Part shown: positions 42,628-55,959 of the stretch, in pieces | Numbering within the stretch: position 1 is the stretch's first letter | Layout: each line of letters begins with the position of its first letter | DNA from: RYN-122 sp963761655 | GTDB taxonomy: Bacteria; Actinomycetota; Actinomycetes; Mycobacteriales; SCTD01 | Direction of reading: 5' to 3' | Length of the DNA stretch: 64,000 bases | NCBI GenBank assembly: GCA_963761655.1 | Contig: CAVXHI010000002.1 | Location: forward strand, 1 to 64,000 | Made by a program: the position numbers and the translations under genes | Notes under the pieces: model-generated | Told to the model about the DNA's origin: nothing | The model's database searches: none | The model's input: the letters and a program-made list of their open reading frames with translations, nothing else

Positions 42628-43748
42628 CCACCTACGACGTCACCGACAGCCTGGTCGGTCTCGGCCGCACGCTCCGGCACGCCGGCGTCGCTGCGTCCGC
42701 CGACCGGGTGCAGGCCGCGGTCCGGGCGGTCGAGGTGCTCGACCGCACGCAGCGCGCCGACGTCTACTGGGCCTGCCGCCTGGCCCTCTGCGGCGGGCCG
42801 GAGGACCTGCCGAGGTTCGACCGCGTCTTCGAGGCCTGGTTCGGCGACCGCCCCCGGCAGGTCGCCCGGCGGCAGCGGGTCCAGGTGCAGAAGGTCCAGG
42901 CGCTGAGCGAGGCGGGGGGCGAGGGCGCGGTGGGGGAGCCGGGCGCGGCCGGGGACGTCCCGGCGGCCAGCACCGTCGAGCAGCTCCGCACGCGCGACGT
43001 CGGCACCCTGACGCCCGCCGAGCGCGAGCAGCTCCGCCGCCTGCTGGCCCGGCTGCGGCTGCCCGGGGAGCCACGGCGTTCCCGCCGTCGGACGCCGTCC
43101 GGCCGCGGCGACGTCGACCCGTCACGGAGCCTGCGGGCCGTGCTCCGCGCCGGCGGTGAGCCCGCCCGGCTGCGCCACCGCCGCACCGTCGTCCGCCCGC
43201 GCCGGGTCGTGCTGCTCGTCGACGTGAGCGGCTCGATGGACGTCTACGCCGACGCCCTGCTCCGGTTCGCCCACGCCGCCTCCCGGCGCGGCGCCCCCAC
43301 CGAGGTGTTCGCCCTGGGCACCCGCCTCACCCGGCTGACCCGCGAGCTGTCCCACCGCGAGCCCGACGCCGCGATGCGTGCGGTCGCCGACGCCCTGCCC
43401 GACGCCGGAGGAGGCACCCGGCTGGGGGAGCTGCTCAAGCAGTTCCTGGACCGGTGGGGCCAGCGCGGGACCGCCCGGGGCGCCGTCGTCGTCGTGCTGT
43501 CGGACGGGTGGGAGCGCGGCGACGCGACCCTGCTGGGGGAGCAGATGCAGCGGCTGCACCGGCTGGCGCACCGCGTCGTCTGGGCCAACCCGCGCAAGGC
43601 CGCGCCCGGGTACGCCCCGGTCGCGCAGGGGATGGCGGCGGCTCTCCCGTCGGTCGACGACTTCGTCGAGGGCCACAGCCTGGCCGCCTACGAGCACCTG
43701 GCCGACGTCGTCCTCGGGCGGGCAGTGCTAGGCAGGGCACGTGCGTGA
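42624..43748 (+). CDS. coxE: VWA-domain protein (CoxE)
   Basis: 374 residues. The N-terminal helical part precedes a low-complexity Arg/Pro linker (EPRRSRRRTPSGRGD) and a C-terminal von Willebrand A domain with MIDAS motif LLVDVSGSMDVY and further VVVLSDGWERGD. It works with the MoxR ATPase CoxD in enzyme maturation. GTG 42624 in a GTGA overlap; its end overlaps the next gene by 8 bases. Confidence 0.92.
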   Translation: MTTYDVTDSLVGLGRTLRHAGVAASADRVQAAVRAVEVLDRTQRADVYWACRLALCGGPEDLPRFDRVFEAWFGDRPRQVARRQRVQVQKVQALSEAGGEGAVGEPGAAGDVPAASTVEQLRTRDVGTLTPAEREQLRRLLARLRLPGEPRRSRRRTPSGRGDVDPSRSLRAVLRAGGEPARLRHRRTVVRPRRVVLLVDVSGSMDVYADALLRFAHAASRRGAPTEVFALGTRLTRLTRELSHREPDAAMRAVADALPDAGGGTRLGELLKQFLDRWGQRGTARGAVVVVLSDGWERGDATLLGEQMQRLHRLAHRVVWANPRKAAPGYAPVAQGMAAALPSVDDFVEGHSLAAYEHLADVVLGRAVLGRARA

Positions 43749-45404
43749 CATCGCAGCGGAGCTGCAGGAGTGGGTGCGGGCGGGCACCCCGTTCGGGCTG
43801 GCCACCGTCATCGGCACGTCCGGCAGCTCGCCCCGTCCCGCCGGTGCGGCGATGGCGGTGGGCGCGGACGGAGCCGCCGTCGGGAGCATCTCGGGCGGCT
43901 GCGTCGAGGGCGCCGTCTACGAGACCGCCACCGACGTCCTGTCCTCCGGCGAGGCCGAGCGCCAGCGCTACGGCTTCAGCGACGACGACGCCTTCGCCGT
44001 CGGGCTGACCTGCGGAGGCGTCCTGGACGTCCTCGTCCAGCCCGCCGACCTCGCCCTGCTGCAGCCGCTGCTCGAGGCCGTCCTCGCCGACGCGCCCGTC
44101 GCGCTGGCCACCGTCGTCGGCGGGCCGGCGCCGCTCGGTGCGCAGCTGGTGGTGCTCCCGGACGGCGTCCACGGCAGCCTCGGCGACCCGGGGCTCGACC
44201 ACGCGGTGCTCGCCGACGCCCGCGGGATGCTCGGGGGCGGTCAGACCGGGACGCGCCACTACGGGCCGCACGGCGAGCGCCGGGTCGACGACGTCAGCGT
44301 GTTCGTGTCCTCCTTCGTGCCGCCGCCGCGGATGCTCGTGTTCGGCGCGACCGACTTCGCGGGGGCCGTGAGCCGGATCGGGGTGTTCCTCGGCTACCGC
44401 GTGACGGTCTGCGACGCCCGGCCGGTGTTCGCGACGCCTCGCCGCTTCCCGGATGCCCACGAGGTGGTCTGCGCCTGGCCGCACGCGTACCTGCGGGACA
44501 CCGTGGTCGACGAGCGCACGGCCGTCTGCGTCCTCACGCACGACCCCAAGTTCGACGTCCCCCTGCTCGAGATCGCCCTGCGCACGCCGGCCGCCTACGT
44601 CGGGGTCATGGGCAGCCGCCGCACCCACGACGACCGCGTGGCCCGGCTGCGCGAGGCCGGGCTGACCGAGCAGGAGATCGGGCGGATGCACTCGCCGGTG
44701 GGGCTCGACATCGGGGCGCGCACCGCGGAGGAGACCGCGGTGTCGATCGCCGCGGAGCTGGTGCAGTCGCGGTGGGGCGGCTCCGGGCAGCCGCTCGCGG
44801 CGACCGCGGGCCCCATCCAGCGTGGGCGCATGACCGTCTGCGGGCTGGTGCTCGCCGCTGGTGCGGGCCGCCGGATGGGGCGGCCGAAGGCGCTCGTCGA
44901 GGTCGACGGCGAGCCGCTGGTCCTGCGCGCGGTGCGCCTGCTGCAGGCCGGCGGCTGCGACGACGTCGTCGTCGTCGTCGGCGCGCAGGCCGAGCAGGTC
45001 GCAGCGCTGCTGTCGGACGCTCGAGACGGTGCGGTGCGAGGGCTGGGCCGAGGGCATGGGCGCCTCGCTCCGGGCCGGGCTCGCCGCGCTGGAGCACGGC
45101 TCGCACGACGCCTGCGTCGTCGCCCTCGTCGACCAGCCGCTGCTCGGCCCGGGGTCGGTCGCCCGGCTGCTCGCGGCCGAGGGCGCCGGCCGGGTCGCGA
45201 CCTACGACGGCGGCCCCGCAACCCGGTCCTGCTCGGCCCGCGAGGTCTGGGAGGACGTCGCCGCCGTCGGCGACCGGCGACACCGGTGCCCGCGTCTGGC
45301 TCGCGGCCCACCCCGACGTCGTCGTCGCCGTCCCGTGCGACGGCACCGGCAGCCCTGTGGACGTCGACACCCCCGAAGACCTGGGACTGGAGACCCTCGC
45401 ATGA
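43741..45404 (+). CDS. XdhC/CoxI-type maturation protein fused to MobA-like nucleotidyltransferase, frame-broken
   Basis: Residues 1 to about 360 are XdhC-like: SISGGCVEGAVYETA, FAVGLTCGGVLDVLVQP, a Rossmann region MLVFGATDFAGAVS and GVMGSRRTHDDRV, used to insert sulfurated Moco. No stop separates it from a NTP-transferase domain beginning LVLAAGAGRRMGRPKALVEVDG, which makes molybdopterin cytosine dinucleotide. The second domain breaks: frame 1 to 2 near 45020 and to 3 between 45220 and 45285, ending VDVDTPEDLGLETLA. ATG 44830 could start a separate MobA protein. Both readings place cofactor assembly in the operon. Confidence 0.82.
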
Positions 45405-46147
45405 AGCTCGAGAACTCGTTCACCGTCCCGGTCCCGCGTGCCGAGGCCTGGAAGGTCCTCATGGACGTCGAGCGGATCGCACCGTGCATGCCGGGAGCGA
45501 CGCTGACCTCCCGCGACGGCGACTCGTTCACCGGGACGGTCAAGGTCAAGGTCGGCCCGATCAACCTCACCTACGGCGGGCAGGCGACGTTCGTGTCGCT
45601 CGACGAGGCGGGCGGGGTCGCCGTGATCGAGGGCTCCGGCAAGGAGACCCGGGGGACCGGCACCGCCAAGGCGCTCATCACCTGCACGCTGGTCGACCAG
45701 GGCGCGTCCACGGACGTGCAGGTCGAGACCGACCTCAACGTGACGGGCAAGCCGGCGCAGTTCGGCCGCGGGGTCCTCGCCGACGTCAGCGCCAAGCTGG
45801 TCGACCGGTTCGCGGCCTGCCTGTCGGAGGAGATCACCGCAGGCACGCCCGAGCCGGCCTCGAGCGAGGCCGAGCCGACGCCACCGGTGGGGGTGGGTGC
45901 GGGCCCGGCCTTCTCCGTGGGGGACGGGGCCGGCCCGGCCGAGACGGTGACCCCGGCTCCGGCGCCCCCGGCTCCGGCACCCCCGCGCCCGGTCCGCGAG
46001 GCCGAGGCGATCGACCTCATGGAGACCGCCGGCCTCCCCGTGCTCAAGCGGGCCGCGCCCGTCGCGGGCGGCCTCGTCGTGCTGCTGCTCGCCTACCTGC
46101 TCGGCTGGCGCAGGGGCGCCACCGCGGTCAGCAGGGCCGCGCGCTAG
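45401..46147 (+). CDS. coxG: CoxG/SRPBCC carbon-monoxide-dehydrogenase membrane protein
   Basis: 248 residues. An SRPBCC (START-like) domain (MKLENSFTVPVPRAEAWKVLMDVERIAPCMPGATL...) of ~150 residues, then a Pro/Ala linker (VTPAPAPPAPAPPRPV) and a C-terminal membrane span (VAGGLVVLLLAYLLGW). CoxG anchors the oxidoreductase to the membrane or to quinone. ATG 45401 overlaps the preceding TGA. Its TAG overlaps the stop of the convergent NUDIX gene through a CTAG. Confidence 0.93.
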   Translation: MKLENSFTVPVPRAEAWKVLMDVERIAPCMPGATLTSRDGDSFTGTVKVKVGPINLTYGGQATFVSLDEAGGVAVIEGSGKETRGTGTAKALITCTLVDQGASTDVQVETDLNVTGKPAQFGRGVLADVSAKLVDRFAACLSEEITAGTPEPASSEAEPTPPVGVGAGPAFSVGDGAGPAETVTPAPAPPAPAPPRPVREAEAIDLMETAGLPVLKRAAPVAGGLVVLLLAYLLGWRRGATAVSRAAR

Positions 46148-46611
46148 CCCAGCCGGTCGGCGACGGCCCTCGTGCTGTCGAAGGCCAGCTCCGGGAGGAC
46201 GTCGAGGGCGAAGAAGGCCGCCTCGTCGGCGTCGTCGCCGGCCTGCAGGGTCCCACCCGTGACGACGGCGCGGAAGGCCAGGAAGAACGAGGCGCGCCCC
46301 CCGCCGCCGGCCCACACGTCGACGACGTCGCCGACCTCGACCACCAGGCCGGTCTCCTCGAGGGCCTCGCGGGCAGCGGCCGCCCGGGGGTCCTCGTCGG
46401 CGTCGACGAACCCGGCGGGCAGCGACCACAGCCCCTTCGCCGGCGGGACGCCGCGCTTCACGAGCAGCAGGCGTCCGGCGTCGTCCAGCACGACCGCGCC
46501 GACGCCGACCTTCGGGTCGCGGTAGGCCGTGCGGCCGCAGCCGGCGCAGACCCGGAGGGCGTCCAGCCGGCCGCCGCAGGAGGAGCAGAAGGGCTGCGGA
46601 GGCTCACCCAC
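46144..46611 (-). CDS. NUDIX hydrolase with N-terminal zinc ribbon
   Basis: 155 residues. A zinc ribbon (CSSCGGRL...CAGCGRTAY) precedes the NUDIX domain; the box GFVDADEDPRAAAAREALEETGL has the G-x5-E-x7-REUxEExGU pattern. The ribbon is like NADH pyrophosphatase or NudC-like proteins but shorter; the substrate is unknown. It is translated with moaA, whose last 8 bases overlap its start. Confidence 0.9.
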   Translation of the reverse strand: MGEPPQPFCSSCGGRLDALRVCAGCGRTAYRDPKVGVGAVVLDDAGRLLLVKRGVPPAKGLWSLPAGFVDADEDPRAAAAREALEETGLVVEVGDVVDVWAGGGGRASFFLAFRAVVTGGTLQAGDDADEAAFFALDVLPELAFDSTRAVADRLG

Positions 46612-47614
46612 CGAGGAACGACATCTCCGGCTTCGGGGCGGAAGGCTGCTGGCCCCGGACCTCGCTGTAGTTGTCGTCGCGGACGCGCCACCTGCCGGCG
46701 ACCGCCGCGTAGAGGGCGTCGTCGTCCGCGCCGCTGCGCAGGACCGCCCGCAGGTCGGTGCCGGTGGAGGCGAACAGGCAGGTGTAGAGCTCGCCGACGG
46801 CCGACAGCCGGGCCCGGGTGCAGTCGCCGCAGAACGGCTTGGTGACGCTGGTGATGAGCCCGAACTCGCCGGAGCCGTCGAGGAAGCGCCACCGCTCGGC
46901 CACCTCGCCGCGCTCGCTGCGGCCGACCGGCTCCATCGGGTGGACGGCCTGCACCCGGGCCAGCACCTCGGCCGCGGGCACGACCTCGTCGGGCAGCCAG
47001 CCGTTGGTCTCGCCGACGTCCATGAACTCGATGACCCGCAGCCGGTGGCCGCCCTCGCGGGCGAAGGCGACGAGGTCGAGCAGGCCGTCGTCGTTCACTC
47101 CACGGCGCAGGACGGTGTTGAGCTTGACCGGCCCGAGCCCGGCGTCGCGGGCGGCGGCGATGCCCTCCAGGACGGCGTCGAGGCGGATCTTCGTGTCGGC
47201 CATGGCCTGGAAGACGTCCGGGTCCAGGCTGTCCAGGCTGACCGTCACCCGGCCCAGCCCGGCCGCCGCGAGGGACTCGGCCTGTCCGGCCAGCAGCGAG
47301 CCGTTGGTCGTGAGGGCGACGTCGGCCACGCCCTCGGTGCCCGCGACGATCCCCACGAGGACCGACAGGTCGCGGCGCAGCAGCGGCTCGCCCCCGGTCA
47401 GGCGGACCTTGGTGACCCCCGCCGTGGCGAAGGCCCGGACGACCCGGCCGATCTCGTCGTAGGACAGCAGCTCGGTCCGCGGCAGGAAGGCGTGGTCGGG
47501 GCCGAACAGCTCGCGCGGCATGCAGTACGGGCAGCGGAAGTTGCACCGGTCAGTGACCGAGATGCGCAGGTCGCGCAGGGGCCGGCCCCGCGTGTCGCGC
47601 ACCTGGTCTGCCAT
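46604..47614 (-). CDS. moaA: GTP 3',8-cyclase MoaA
   Basis: First step of molybdenum-cofactor synthesis, a radical SAM enzyme. 336 residues. SAM cluster CNFRCPYC (CxxxCxxC), GGEPLLR, and the second cluster FCGDCTRARLSAVGELYTCLF. The C-terminal GG is present (MSFLGG), as required for activity. It supplies the cofactor for the Cox-like enzyme converging on it. The ATG follows TACAGT by 6 bases, so it is likely leaderless. Confidence 0.96.
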   Translation of the reverse strand: MADQVRDTRGRPLRDLRISVTDRCNFRCPYCMPRELFGPDHAFLPRTELLSYDEIGRVVRAFATAGVTKVRLTGGEPLLRRDLSVLVGIVAGTEGVADVALTTNGSLLAGQAESLAAAGLGRVTVSLDSLDPDVFQAMADTKIRLDAVLEGIAAARDAGLGPVKLNTVLRRGVNDDGLLDLVAFAREGGHRLRVIEFMDVGETNGWLPDEVVPAAEVLARVQAVHPMEPVGRSERGEVAERWRFLDGSGEFGLITSVTKPFCGDCTRARLSAVGELYTCLFASTGTDLRAVLRSGADDDALYAAVAGRWRVRDDNYSEVRGQQPSAPKPEMSFLGG

Positions 47615-47620
47615 GTCCTG

Positions 47621-47626
47621 ACTGTA
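47621..47626 (-). promoter_or_regulatory. -10 box TACAGT, leaderless moaA promoter
   Basis: On the minus strand TACAGT, 6 bases, then ATG 47614; no ribosome site. The 134-base divergent gap (47615-47748) also holds the promoter of the small secreted peptide. Confidence 0.5.
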
Positions 47627-47748
47627 GGCGCGGACCCCCGACGACGCCGTGCCGGGACGTTCCTCGGAGACAGCGCGCGAGGTTCGGCGTGCTGGTCCGT
47701 TGAACCTGTGACCGGCGCTCCTGCCGGGCCCCTCAGAAGGAGATCACC

Positions 47749-47922
47749 GTGAAGCGTCTCGTCCTCGCCATCGCCGTCCTCGGCACCGCCGGCTTCCTCG
47801 CTGCTGCCCCCGCCAACGCCTCGGCCTGCGCCACGGTCGACGGCTCGGTCAACGGCACGGCCCTGCCCGTGAACGGCACCTACTGCGCCCCCGAGCTCCC
47901 CGCGCTGCCGACCGGCAGGTAG
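47749..47922 (+). CDS. 57-residue secreted peptide
   Basis: A GTG start with a strong AGAAGGAG site 6 bases upstream. Signal peptide VKRLVLAIAVLGTAGFLAAAP with an ANA-type cleavage site near residue 24. The mature ~33 residues have two Cys (SACATVDG; GTYCAPE), probably one disulfide, and an NGTALPVNGT middle. A hairpin terminator follows within 10 bases. It is a full small gene with its own signals. Function unknown; it could be a surface or signalling peptide. Confidence 0.75.
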   Translation: MKRLVLAIAVLGTAGFLAAAPANASACATVDGSVNGTALPVNGTYCAPELPALPTGR

Positions 47923-47931
47923 CCCCGCCCC

Positions 47932-47964
47932 GGAGCCGCCGTCCCCGGGAGGGGCGGCGGCTCC
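47932..47964 (+). terminator. hairpin terminator after the secreted peptide
   Basis: GGAGCCGCC (47932-47940) pairs with GGCGGCTCC (47956-47964), and the stem extends inward with one bulge through GTCCCC and GGGGC. It begins 9 bases after the stop. Confidence 0.7.
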
Positions 47965-48015
47965 GTGCTGTCCGGGGCGGGAAGCCCGGGAGCGCGACTG
48001 CTGTTGGATGAGCAC

Positions 48016-48936
48016 ATGCAGCGGCGCCCCACGGACCTGAACATCGCCGGCGCGGTCGACCTCTCGTCGCTCCGCGTCCCGGCCCCCGCACCCGCCCCGG
48101 TCGGCGGCGCTGCCCCGGCCGGCCCCGGTGCGCACGTCCTGGACGTCACCGAGGCCACCTTCCAGACCGAGGTCCTCGAGCGGTCCCTGCAGGTGCCGGT
48201 GCTGGTCGACTTCTGGGCCGACTGGTGCGGGCCGTGCAAGCAGCTCTCGCCGGTGCTGGAGCGGCTCGCGGCCGCCGACGGCGGGGCGTGGGTCCTCGCC
48301 AAGATCGACGTCGACGCGAACCAGGCGCTGGCGGGCCAGCTGCAGATCCAGAGCATCCCCACGGTCCTGCTCGCACTCGGCGGCCGGCTGATCCAGGGCT
48401 TCACCGGCGCGCTCCCCGAGCGCGACGTCCGCTCCTTCCTGGACCAGGTCCTCGCGGCGGCCCAGCAGGCCGGCCTGCCCGGACCCGGCGTACCGGGAGA
48501 GGAGGGCCCGCAGGGACCCGCCCCGGAGCCGGAGCTGCTCGCCGCCGAGGACGCCCTCGCGAACGACGACCTCGACGCCGCCCAGGCCGCCTATGACGCG
48601 CTGCTCGCCCGCAAGCCCGGTGACCCCGTCGCCGTCGGCGGTCGCGCCTGGGTCGACCTCATCCGCCGCACCGAGGGCCTCGACCCGCAGACCGTCCTCG
48701 GCGCGGCCACGGCCGACCCGTCCGACGTCGACGCCAACCTGTCCGCCGCGGACCTCGAGGTCCTCGCCGACCGGGTCGAGCAGGCCGTGGCCCGGCTCGT
48801 CGGCCTGGTCCGGGTCACGGCCGGTGACGACCGCGAGCGGGTGCGGACGCACCTGCTCGGGCTGTTCAGCGTCCTCGACCCCGAGGACCCCCGCGTCGTG
48901 CAGGGGCGCCGTCAGCTGGCCAGCGCCCTGTTCTAG
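48016..48936 (+). CDS. thioredoxin-like co-chaperone with C-terminal TPR region (CnoX/YbbN type)
   Basis: 306 residues. A Pro/Ala-rich N-terminus (~35 residues), a thioredoxin fold with the redox motif DFWADWCGPCKQLSPVLE and the cis-Pro in QSIPTVL, then a helical TPR-like region (ALANDDLDAAQAAYDALLARKPGD...). This is the tetratricopeptide thioredoxin family, linked to protein folding under oxidative stress. ATG 48016. Its stop overlaps the convergent serine hydrolase stop through CTAG. Confidence 0.87.
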   Translation: MQRRPTDLNIAGAVDLSSLRVPAPAPAPVGGAAPAGPGAHVLDVTEATFQTEVLERSLQVPVLVDFWADWCGPCKQLSPVLERLAAADGGAWVLAKIDVDANQALAGQLQIQSIPTVLLALGGRLIQGFTGALPERDVRSFLDQVLAAAQQAGLPGPGVPGEEGPQGPAPEPELLAAEDALANDDLDAAQAAYDALLARKPGDPVAVGGRAWVDLIRRTEGLDPQTVLGAATADPSDVDANLSAADLEVLADRVEQAVARLVGLVRVTAGDDRERVRTHLLGLFSVLDPEDPRVVQGRRQLASALF

Positions 48937-50159
48937 TCGACCAGCGCGCTGTAGACCAGCTGCCGCAGCTGGCCCCTGATCGGGTACGTGCTCGACGGCA
49001 TCAGCTGGGTGTAGAAGTGCGCGGTGATGCCCTCGGCGGCGTCGACCCAGAAGGCGGTGCTGGCGAGCCCGCCCCAGGTGATCTCCCCGCGCGAGGCGTG
49101 CACCTTGAGGGCCACCGGGTCCTCCAGCACGCCGAAGCCCAGCCCGAAGCCGATGCCGTCGTAGGCGGTCTCGGCGAACTGGCCGCGGCCCAGGGTCGAC
49201 AGCAGGCCGCCGCCGGGCAGGTGGTTGCGGCTCATGTACGCCAGGGTGCGGGTGCCGAGGAGGCGGACGCCGTCGAGCTCGCCACCGCGCACGAGCATCC
49301 GGGTGAAGCGCTCGTAGTCGGCGGCGGTGCTGACCAGTCCGCCGCCGCCGGAGAGCATCTTCGGCGGGTGCAGGGCGCCCTTGCCGAAGGCGTCGTACCG
49401 GACCGCACGGCCGCCGTCGCCGGGGTTCGGGACGTAGAGGGCGGCGAGCCGGGACTGCTGCTCGGGCTCGACCCACCAGGTGGTGTCGCTCATGCCGAGC
49501 GGCCCGAGCACGCGCTCGGCGAACGCCTGGTCCAGCGTCTGACCGGTGACGACCTCGATGAGCCGGCCGAGCACGTCGGTCGCGACCGAGTAGCCCCAGG
49601 CGGTGCCCGGCTCGAACTGCAGGGGGAGCGAGGCCCACAGGGCGCACGCCTCCTGCAGCGACATCGGGGGGTTGAACTCGGCGCCCGCGTTCCGGTACAT
49701 CTCGTCGACCGGACCGGAGTGCAGGAAGCCGTAGGTCAGGCCCGAGGTGTGGCTCAGCAGGTGCCAGACCCGGATCGGCTCGGCGGCGTGGACGGTCTGG
49801 GGCTGCGCCGGGGTCCCGCCCCGGAAGACCCGCATGTCCTCGAACTCCGGCAGCCAGCGGCTGACCGGGTCGTTCAGGGCGAGGGCGCCCTCCTCGAACA
49901 GCTGCATCGCGACGACGCTCGTGATCGGCTTGGTCATCGAGTAGATGCGCCAGAGGGTGTCCTGCTCGACCGGGAGGCCGGCCTCGAGGTCGCGCTGCCC
50001 GCGCACGCTGCTGTGCACGACCTGCCCGTGCCGGGTGACGAGGGCCTGCCAGCCGGCCAGCCGCCCGTCGTCGACGTAGCGCCCGAGGACGTCGTCGATG
50101 CGGGCGAGGCGGGCGGCGTCGAAGCCGACCTCGGCAGGATCGGTCTGGACCACGGGCAC
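48933..50159 (-). CDS. class-C beta-lactamase-like serine hydrolase
   Basis: 408 residues. SxxK nucleophile in IYSMTKPITS, the Tyr motif GYSVATDVLG, HLLSHTSGLTYGF, and a third motif near ITWGGLAST. Family S12 (esterase EstB/penicillin-binding-like), probably an esterase or peptidase rather than a true lactamase. No signal peptide is apparent, so it is probably cytoplasmic. GTG start with AGGAGGT upstream. It is convergent with the thioredoxin-like gene and lies downstream of glgB. Confidence 0.9.
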   Translation of the reverse strand: MPVVQTDPAEVGFDAARLARIDDVLGRYVDDGRLAGWQALVTRHGQVVHSSVRGQRDLEAGLPVEQDTLWRIYSMTKPITSVVAMQLFEEGALALNDPVSRWLPEFEDMRVFRGGTPAQPQTVHAAEPIRVWHLLSHTSGLTYGFLHSGPVDEMYRNAGAEFNPPMSLQEACALWASLPLQFEPGTAWGYSVATDVLGRLIEVVTGQTLDQAFAERVLGPLGMSDTTWWVEPEQQSRLAALYVPNPGDGGRAVRYDAFGKGALHPPKMLSGGGGLVSTAADYERFTRMLVRGGELDGVRLLGTRTLAYMSRNHLPGGGLLSTLGRGQFAETAYDGIGFGLGFGVLEDPVALKVHASRGEITWGGLASTAFWVDAAEGITAHFYTQLMPSSTYPIRGQLRQLVYSALVD

Positions 50160-50179
50160 AGCGGACCTCCTCGGACGTG

Positions 50180-50217
50180 CGACGAGCCCCGACCCTAGGC
50201 AGGGGCGGGGCTCGTCG
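50180..50217 (-). terminator. 12-bp terminator of the glgE-treS-mak-glgB operon
   Basis: CGACGAGCCCCG (50180-50191) and its exact complement (50206-50217) with a 14-base loop, 14 bases after the glgB stop in the minus direction. Confidence 0.75.
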
Positions 50218-50231
50218 TCAGCAGGGGGTGC

Positions 50232-52879
<2,648 letters not shown>

Positions 52880-52883
<4 letters not shown>

Positions 52884-54264
52884 GCGGCTCCTCCTGCAGG
52901 GGCGGCGAGCCGCTCGATCGAGGAAAGGGGGATGGGCAGCCAGGTCGGCCGGTTGCGGGCCTCGTACACGACCTCGTAGACGGCCTTGTCGAGCTCGAAG
53001 GCCTTCAGCAGGACGGTCTCCTCCCGCGGGTCGCGCCCACCCGCAGCGGCGTAGCCGTCGCAGAAGGCGGACCGGTTGCGCTCTGCCCACTCGTTCGCCC
53101 GGTACGCCAGGTGCGGCTCGGCGCCGGCGCCGGTGCTGCCGCGCTCGGCGAGCAGGTGGCGGGCGGCGTAGTCGAAGGAGCGGAGCATGCCCGCGACGTC
53201 GCGCAGCGGGCTCATGAGGGCGGTGCGCTCGGCGAGCGGACGCGCCGGCTCGCCCTCGAAGTCGAGGAGCACCCAGCCGTCCTGCGTCCGCAGGACCTGA
53301 CCGAGGTGGTAGTCGCCGTGCACGCGCTGCACGGGGACCGGGTCGGTGAGGGCACCGACGGCGTCGTAGGCCGCGCGGAGGGCGTCCGCGTGGGGGGCGA
53401 GCTCGGGGACGACCGCCAGCGCCGCCTCGAGCCGCTCGTGCAGCTGGCGGGCCGTCGCCTGCGACTCCTCCGCACCCGCGGTCCGGCTCTCGAGGACCTC
53501 GGCGAGCAGGGCGTGCACCTCGGCGGTGGCCGCCCCCAGCCGCTCGGCCTCGCCCGCGAAGTCGCCGCCGACCTCGTCGGCGTGCAGGTCGGCCTCGGCG
53601 AACAGGTCGCGCACGCTCGCCGTCGCCGTGGCCCAGCCGTCGCTCGCACCACGCAGGAAGCACTGCATCATCGCCAGCGTCGTCCGCTCGCCGGCGACGT
53701 CGCCCTCGATCCACCCGAGGGGCGCGGCGACGTGCGGGCTGCCGCCCTCCGCGAGGGCCCGCGAGAGCTCGAGGTCGGGGTTGGTGCCCGGCTGCACCCG
53801 CCGGAACAGCTTGAGGATGTACTCCTCGCCGTACACCAGCGAGGTGTTGCTCTGCTCGGCGCCGAGCACCCGGCTGGGCTTGTCGGTGTCGAGCTCCCCG
53901 CTGCGGTGGAACTGCAGGTCGCCCTGGCTGCTCGACTCGGCCATCCGGTGCAGCAGCGTCGACGCCGCCTCCGGGTCGTGCACGGCGTCGTAGACGGTCA
54001 CGCCGTCGATCTCGCCGATGACGCCCTTCTCGACGCGCGGCGGGACGTCACCGGTCACTGCGCCGAGGAGCAGCTGGTAGCGGTCGGTCGTGCCCGACTC
54101 CGACGTGACGGACAGCTGCAGGTACGCGACGTCGCCGGCATCGGTCTGGAGCGCCACCTCGTCGTCGACGACGACCGACGCGACCGCCGTGCCCTTGCCG
54201 GCGAACCAGCGCTGCTCGGGGAGCCAGGCGGCGAGCAGCTGCTCGACGCCCTCGGGACGCGCGG

Positions 54265-54268
<4 letters not shown>
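52880..54268 (-). CDS. mak: maltokinase
   Basis: Phosphorylates maltose at C1 to maltose-1-phosphate, the GlgE substrate. 462 residues. N-terminal LPEQRWFAGKG, C-terminal kinase motifs VHGDYHLGQVLR (catalytic Asp in a HGD-type loop) and VLLDFEGEP (metal Asp). The start is GTG 54268 in a GTGA overlap with the treS stop. It may interact with TreS, as in mycobacteria. Confidence 0.95.

Positions 54269-55955
<1,687 letters not shown>

Positions 55956-55959
<4 letters not shown>

Noticed and set aside
43741..46845. A 1034-residue XdhC-like protein extending through coxG and the NUDIX gene
   Set aside because: After about 45020 the frame is an Arg/Gly-rich shadow; homology continues in frames 2 and 3 and ends at 45404.
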